This document shows, in pieces, positions 1 through 4,183 of a DNA stretch of 7,164 nucleotides. Numbering within the stretch: the first letter of the stretch is position 1; the number at the start of each line of letters is the position of its first letter. The stretch covers positions 1-7,164 of the forward strand of contig JBEKDJ010000251.1 in assembly GCA_050014415.1 (NCBI GenBank). The letters are read 5' to 3'. The translations under genes were made by a program, and so were the position numbers. The notes under the pieces are model-generated. The model was not told the DNA's origin, made no database searches, and saw only the letters and a program-made list of their open reading frames with translations. This DNA comes from JBEKDJ01 sp050014415. Its GTDB lineage: Bacteria; Desulfobacterota; BSN033; UBA1163.

Positions 1-3000
1 ATGCGGCTCGGACAGCCCTGCGAACGGGTGCCAAAGAGGTCACGATCGTCTATCGTCGATCTCGGGATGAGATGCCCGCCTATGAAGAGGATGTTGAAGA
101 GGCAGAAGCAGAAGGGATCAAATTTCAATTCCTCGCTGTTCCCACTGAGATTACTCCAAAAGGAGAAGGTGTCATCTCTCTTCGATGTATCAAGATGGAA
201 TTAGGTGAGCCGGATGCTTCGGGTCGAAAGCGGCCTATCCCTATTCAGGGATCAGACTTTTTTATTGAGGTGAACAATGTTATCTCAGCTATTGGCCAGA
301 CCCCTGATCTTTCTTTTCTGAAAGGGATGGAGATCGAAACGACAGCCCGAGGAACAATTCAAGTGGATCCAGTCACGTTTGAGACCTCTCGAAAAGGGAT
401 CTTCGCAGGAGGGGATGCGGTGACAGGACCTGGGATTGCCATCGATGCAGTGGCTGCAGGAAAAGAAGCGGCGATCTCCATCGATCGCTACTTCAGGAAC
501 CAGGATCTCTGTGAAGGGAGGCCAAAACCCAAACTCGAAAAGGCTCGATTTGAGGAGATCTATGCTGACCAACCCAAGGCCCTGAGAGAGCAAATGGAAA
601 TGCTCCCACCCGAGGATAGGCAAAAAACTTTCTTGGAGGTGAAGAAAGGTTTTACCGAAGAACAGGCTAAAAGAGAGGCCCTTCGATGTCTTAACTGCGG
701 GCTCTGCTCTGAGTGCCTCCAATGTGTAGCTCTCTGTAAGGCAGGGGCGGTCAACCATCAGATGAAAGAGGAAATGATAAAGTTTAAGGTTGGCTCCGTC
801 ATCTTGAGTCTAGGGTTTGACGAATACGATCCAGGCCGCTTGGTCCCTTATGGATATGGTCGTTTTTACAATGTCATCTCCAGCATTCAATTTGAGCGTA
901 TCCTCAGTGCCTCAGGTCCATTTCAGGGAAATCTTCTGAGGCCATCCGACCGAAAGGCACCGAAAAAAGTGGCCTGGATCCAATGCGCTGGCTCCAGGGA
1001 TATGACCGGCAACGGCGGAAATGAATACTGCAGTTCTGTCTGCTGTATGTATGCTATCAAAGAAGCAGTGATCGCCAAGGAGCATCATCATGAGGTGGAG
1101 CCCACGATCTTTTATATGGATATCCGTGCCCATGGGAAAGATTTCGACGCCTATTATGAAAGGGCCAAGCGTGAATATGGTGTCCGATTTATCCGCTCGA
1201 TGGTCTCCCGGGTGGCGGAAAGACCGAAGACGAAGAACCTGATGATTACTTATGTCGGTTCTGAAGGTCGAGTGAAAGAGGAGGAGTTCGATCTCGTTGT
1301 CCTCTCTGTGGGATTGACACCCTCGAAAGGTGCAAAGGAACTTGCTCAAAAACTTGGTCTGGAACTGGATACCTATGGGTTTTGTAAAACCAGGGAGTTC
1401 TCACCGCTTCAAACCAGCCAGTCGGGCATCTATGTGTGCGGAGCTTTTCAGGGCCCCAAGGATATTCCAGAAACCGTAGCTCAAGCCAGTGCAGCGGTAG
1501 CAAGCGCCTCCAGCCTTCTTGCCGATGTCCGGGGAACCCTCACAAAGAAAAAGGACTACCCTGTTGAGATAGATGTCAAAGGACAGAAGCCCCGCATCGG
1601 TGTATTTGTCTGCCACTGTGGGATCAATATCGGAGGGGTCGTCAATGTCCAGGAAGTAAAAGAATATGCCAAAGCCTTGGATGGGGTGGCCTATGTCGAC
1701 GAGAATCTTTACACCTGCTCTCAAGACACTCAGGAGAAGATCAAGAAGGCCATCCAAGAAAACCAACTGAACCGGGTCGTCGTTGCCTCCTGTTCTCCGA
1801 GAACCCATGAACCCATGTTTCAGGAAACGATCCGAGAGATGGGCTTGAATAAATACCTCTTTGAGATGACCAATATACGGGACCAGTGCTCCTGGGTCCA
1901 TATGCATCAGCCCAAGGAGGCTACAGAAAAGGCAAAAGAACTTCTTCGGATGGCCGTGGCGAAATCCAAACTTTTGCAGCCATTGAAAGAGCCTGTTGTA
2001 GAGGTGACGAAAAAAGGCTTAGTGATTGGAGGCGGGCTCTCAGGGATGAGGGCAGCCTTAGAACTGGCCCGGCAGGGGTTAGACTGTGCCCTGGTGGAAA
2101 AAGAGTCTGAATTAGGTGGAAACCTCCGCCACATCTATCACACCATCGAGGGAAACGATCCACAGGCATTTCTCCGAAAGACGATCAGCGAGGTCCTTGA
2201 GGACCCTCGCATCCAAGTCTTCACAAAAGCAGAGTTGAAAAACCTCGGCGGCTATGTTGGCAATTTCAAATCTATCATTTCGGCCAATGGTTCTGAGAAA
2301 GAATTTGAACATGGGGTGGTCATCGTCGCCGTCGGAGCCAAGGAAAACACTCCAACGGAATATCTTTATGGCCGGGATTCACGGGTGGTCACACAAAAAG
2401 AACTGGAGGAGAAGATCGCCCGTCACTGGGACAAGGTCAATGGGTGTCGACACATTGTGATGATCCAGTGCGTGGGATCCCGAACCCCGGAACGTCCCAA
2501 TTGCAGCCGCATCTGCTGCTCCGTCGCTGTTAAAAATGCACTCAAGATCAAGGAGAAAAATCCCGAGATAAAGGTGACGATCCTCTACCGTGACATTCGA
2601 ACCTATGGATTGATGGAACGATACTACACCCAGGCAAGAAATCAGGGAGTCGAATTCATCCAATACGAGCTCGATGCAAAACCCGACCTGAGCTTAAAAG
2701 AGGGTGGCCTTCAGCTTAAAGTCAAGGACAGGGTTCTTGGTGAGGAAATTATTCTCCAACCAGACCTCGTTGTTCTCGCGAGTGCTATCGTTCCTTACGA
2801 AAACGAGGCCTTGGCAAAGATGCTCAAGGTGCCCTTGACCGCCGATGGATTCTTCCTCGAGGCCCATATGAAGTTGCGGCCAGTCGATTTCGCCACGGAT
2901 GGCATCTTTCTGGCTGGATTGGCCCACTTCCCAAAAAGCATCAGTGAATCGATCTCTCAAGCCGATGCAGCGGTGGCCCGTGCAACGGCATCGATTGCCA

Positions 3001-3278
3001 AAGGATATGTTAGCGTTCTGCCAACCATCTCAGAGGTCGATCAAACCCGTTGTGTTGGATGTGGTCTCTGTGAATTGCTCTGTCCCTTCAGCGCTATCCG
3101 AGTAGTGGAAACCGAGAAGGGAAGCAAAGCGGAGACAATCGCTGCTTCTTGTAAAGGGTGCGGGGTCTGCAGTGCCAGTTGTACTCAGAAGGCAGTGACT
3201 GTACACCATTTCACCGATGAGCAGCTGAGCGCTCAAATCGAGGCCCTTCTTCCAGTTAGGGAAAAAGAAGCAGCCTGA
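1..3278 (+). CDS. GltD-like NAD(P)H oxidoreductase fused to a duplicated HdrA-like flavin/Fe-S protein (5' end missing)
   Basis: Probable cytoplasmic electron-transfer flavoprotein linking NAD(P)H to an Hdr-type complex. The reading frame is open from base 3 (residue 1) and already matches the family there, so the ATG at 72 is internal; about 300 residues are probably missing upstream. Residues 1-170 are the end of a GltD-like domain: YRRSRDEMPA (17-26, arginines typical of NADPH binding), AIGQTPD (96-102) and GIFAGGDA (132-139, FAD). Six cysteines follow (229, 232, 235, 238, 241, 245); the last four form CxxCxxCxxxC. Residues 260-510 are an HdrA flavin half with C328-X14-C343-X3-C347-C348. 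Residues 530-665 are the HdrA N-terminal-type Fe-S domain (CHCG at 537-540; C572, C597, C629). A second flavin module has GGGLSG (676-681) and C823-X10-C834-X3-C838-C839. The C-terminal ferredoxin has cysteines 1017, 1020, 1023, 1027 and 1050, 1053, 1056, 1060. Large HdrA-like proteins with an added NAD(P)H domain are known in sulfate reducers (HdrL type). Fold assignments are firm; electron donor and acceptor are inferred. Confidence 0.9.
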   Translation, partial: AARTALRTGAKEVTIVYRRSRDEMPAYEEDVEEAEAEGIKFQFLAVPTEITPKGEGVISLRCIKMELGEPDASGRKRPIPIQGSDFFIEVNNVISAIGQTPDLSFLKGMEIETTARGTIQVDPVTFETSRKGIFAGGDAVTGPGIAIDAVAAGKEAAISIDRYFRNQDLCEGRPKPKLEKARFEEIYADQPKALREQMEMLPPEDRQKTFLEVKKGFTEEQAKREALRCLNCGLCSECLQCVALCKAGAVNHQMKEEMIKFKVGSVILSLGFDEYDPGRLVPYGYGRFYNVISSIQFERILSASGPFQGNLLRPSDRKAPKKVAWIQCAGSRDMTGNGGNEYCSSVCCMYAIKEAVIAKEHHHEVEPTIFYMDIRAHGKDFDAYYERAKREYGVRFIRSMVSRVAERPKTKNLMITYVGSEGRVKEEEFDLVVLSVGLTPSKGAKELAQKLGLELDTYGFCKTREFSPLQTSQSGIYVCGAFQGPKDIPETVAQASAAVASASSLLADVRGTLTKKKDYPVEIDVKGQKPRIGVFVCHCGINIGGVVNVQEVKEYAKALDGVAYVDENLYTCSQDTQEKIKKAIQENQLNRVVVASCSPRTHEPMFQETIREMGLNKYLFEMTNIRDQCSWVHMHQPKEATEKAKELLRMAVAKSKLLQPLKEPVVEVTKKGLVIGGGLSGMRAALELARQGLDCALVEKESELGGNLRHIYHTIEGNDPQAFLRKTISEVLEDPRIQVFTKAELKNLGGYVGNFKSIISANGSEKEFEHGVVIVAVGAKENTPTEYLYGRDSRVVTQKELEEKIARHWDKVNGCRHIVMIQCVGSRTPERPNCSRICCSVAVKNALKIKEKNPEIKVTILYRDIRTYGLMERYYTQARNQGVEFIQYELDAKPDLSLKEGGLQLKVKDRVLGEEIILQPDLVVLASAIVPYENEALAKMLKVPLTADGFFLEAHMKLRPVDFATDGIFLAGLAHFPKSISESISQADAAVARATASIAKGYVSVLPTISEVDQTRCVGCGLCELLCPFSAIRVVETEKGSKAETIAASCKGCGVCSASCTQKAVTVHHFTDEQLSAQIEALLPVREKEAA

Positions 3279-3290
3279 CAGGAGATGAAG

Positions 3291-3378
3291 CAATGTCAAA
3301 TGTCAAAGCTTGAAGTTCAAATGAAGCTCAAATGCCAAATGACCAATGAAGCTTGTTGGATTTAGTCATTTGGCATTT
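3291..3378. repeat. 7-base-periodic intergenic repeat with a 14-bp perfect hairpin
   Basis: The gap between the first gene and mvhD contains degenerate heptamers of the form CAAATGN in register: 3297-3303, 3304-3310, 3311-3317 and 3318-3324. A four-base AGCT break follows, then 3329-3335, 3336-3342 and 3343-3349. ATGAAGC occurs three times (3285, 3321, 3346). AAATGCCAAATGAC (3330-3343) is perfectly complementary to GTCATTTGGCATTT (3365-3378), with a 21-base loop. No T-run follows the stem, so it is not a typical intrinsic terminator. The downstream arm ends directly before the mvhD ribosome binding site. It may be a dispersed genomic repeat, an mRNA processing or stability element, or a weak translational control element; the sequence alone does not decide. 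Confidence 0.7.
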
Positions 3379-3384
3379 AAAGGT
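3379..3384 (+). promoter_or_regulatory. Ribosome binding site of mvhD
   Basis: AAAGGT ends 7 bases before the ATG at 3392. This decides the start: the in-frame ATG at 3353 lies inside the hairpin loop, has no purine-rich site, and would add 13 residues that do not resemble the MvhD N-terminus. The site abuts the hairpin arm ending at 3378. Confidence 0.65.
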
Positions 3385-3391
3385 AGATAAA

Positions 3392-4147
3392 ATGAGTTTT
3401 GAACCGAAAATTTTATCCTTCTTGTGTAATTGGTGTGCCTATGCGGGCGCGGATCTCGCAGGGATTTCCAGGTTTCAATATCCACCCAACACTCGAGTCA
3501 TTCGGGTGATGTGCTCTGGGAGAGTCGATCCGATCTTCATCCCAAAGGCTTTCCTGGCCGGATATGATGGAGTGATGGTTCTCGGATGTCATCCGGGAGA
3601 TTGCCATTATTTGACCGGCAATATTCAGGCAGAGCGAAAGATGAACCTTACCCGAAAACTATTGAATATGGCTGGCATTGAATCGGATAGACTTCTTCTG
3701 GATTGGGTCTCTGCAGGTGAAGGGGAACGTTTTTCCCAGGTCGTTCGTCAATTTATCGAGAAGATTGCCAACCTCGGCCCCTTCCCTCTCGATCAAGAGA
3801 TGAAAGGGAGACTTCAGGCGGTCAAAGCCTCCTTAGAGGGAGAGAAGATCCGATGGATGGTGGGTAAAGGGCCTGAACTCATGGAAAAGGAGAACGTCTA
3901 TCAAGAGCGTATCGCCGCAGAGAAATTAGAGGAGTTGATCGAAGGAACGATTCGGGATGAGTTGATCAAAAACCGAATCATACAACTGGTCGAATCCAAA
4001 CCATTGGCAGCAACAGAGATCAGTAACACATTGAGCCTCAAATTGAAGGAGACCCTCTCCTATCTGGTCTCATTAATTGGGGAAGGCAAAATAGGATTCG
4101 ATCCTTCAGAGGAAGGAAAGATTCCAAGATATACGCGAAGCGTATGA
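3392..4147 (+). CDS. mvhD: MvhD-family [2Fe-2S] electron-transfer subunit with a winged-helix-like C-terminal extension
   Basis: In characterised systems MvhD is a small cytoplasmic iron-sulfur protein that passes electrons from hydrogenase or formate dehydrogenase to the FAD of HdrA. Residues 1-125 show the family pattern: FLCNWCAYAGAD (10-21), a conserved tyrosine-proline stretch (30-31), VMCSGRVDP (39-47) and GCHPGDCHY (65-73). The cysteines available for the cluster are C12, C15, C41, C66 and C71. Position 71 is a normal TGC cysteine; some relatives have selenocysteine there. The protein is 251 residues, whereas the plain subunit is about 140. The extra part is a predicted helical linker (about 134-190) followed by about 60 residues (190-251) with helix-turn-helix plus wing character, ending in a KIPRY motif. 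The gene follows the first hdrA-like gene by 113 bases and precedes the second by 36, suggesting one transcript and a role linking the two HdrA-like proteins. MvhD identity is firm; the role of the extension is unknown. Confidence 0.93.
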   Translation: MSFEPKILSFLCNWCAYAGADLAGISRFQYPPNTRVIRVMCSGRVDPIFIPKAFLAGYDGVMVLGCHPGDCHYLTGNIQAERKMNLTRKLLNMAGIESDRLLLDWVSAGEGERFSQVVRQFIEKIANLGPFPLDQEMKGRLQAVKASLEGEKIRWMVGKGPELMEKENVYQERIAAEKLEELIEGTIRDELIKNRIIQLVESKPLAATEISNTLSLKLKETLSYLVSLIGEGKIGFDPSEEGKIPRYTRSV

Positions 4148-4155
4148 CCCATTAA

Positions 4156-4176
4156 GTTGTGAGTTCGGAGTTTAGG
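4156..4176. repeat. Short heptamer periodicity between mvhD and the second hdrA-like gene
   Basis: Three consecutive 7-base units, GTTGTGA, GTTCGGA and GTTTAGG, fill most of the 36-base gap. The third unit runs into the ribosome binding site. The units share the GTT start but are otherwise degenerate, so this may be chance or a decayed copy of an intergenic repeat. It has the same period as the larger repeat in the previous gap but a different unit. Confidence 0.35.
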
Positions 4177-4179
4177 AAG
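4174..4179 (+). promoter_or_regulatory. Ribosome binding site of the second hdrA-like gene
   Basis: AGGAAG lies 4 bases before the ATG at 4184 (AGGA core 6 bases away). It supports 4184 as the start rather than the in-frame ATG at 4223, which would begin inside the first beta strand of the FAD-binding fold. Confidence 0.7.
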
Positions 4180-4183
4180 AAAG

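Noticed and set aside
1..204. Plus-strand 67-residue open frame starting with ATG at base 1
   Set aside because: It overlaps the GltD-like reading in another frame. The +3 frame is a good family match from base 3, so this is a shadow.
285..758. 157-residue minus-strand open frame
   Set aside because: Fully inside the first large gene, with no recognisable domain; codon bias of the sense gene explains its openness.
1401..1907. 168-residue minus-strand open frame
   Set aside because: It lies antisense to the CHCG domain. A similar antisense frame (5366-5851) lies opposite the same domain in the paralog, and their resemblance is explained by the conserved sense protein. No family features or good start context.
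3330..3378. Hairpin read as a Rho-independent terminator
   Set aside because: The stem is AT-rich, the loop is 21 bases, and AAAGGTAGAT rather than a T-run follows.
3356..3389. Possible promoter for mvhD (TTGGAT as -35, TAGATA as -10)
   Set aside because: The two boxes are 22 bases apart, outside the usual range. At normal spacing the -35 would be TTTAGT, a weak match. The TAGATA also overlaps the end of the ribosome binding site, too close to the start codon for an ordinary leader.
3353..3391. Upstream ATG at 3353 as the mvhD start
   Set aside because: It lies in the hairpin loop without a ribosome binding site, and the added residues do not match the family; ATG 3392 has AAAGGT at good spacing.
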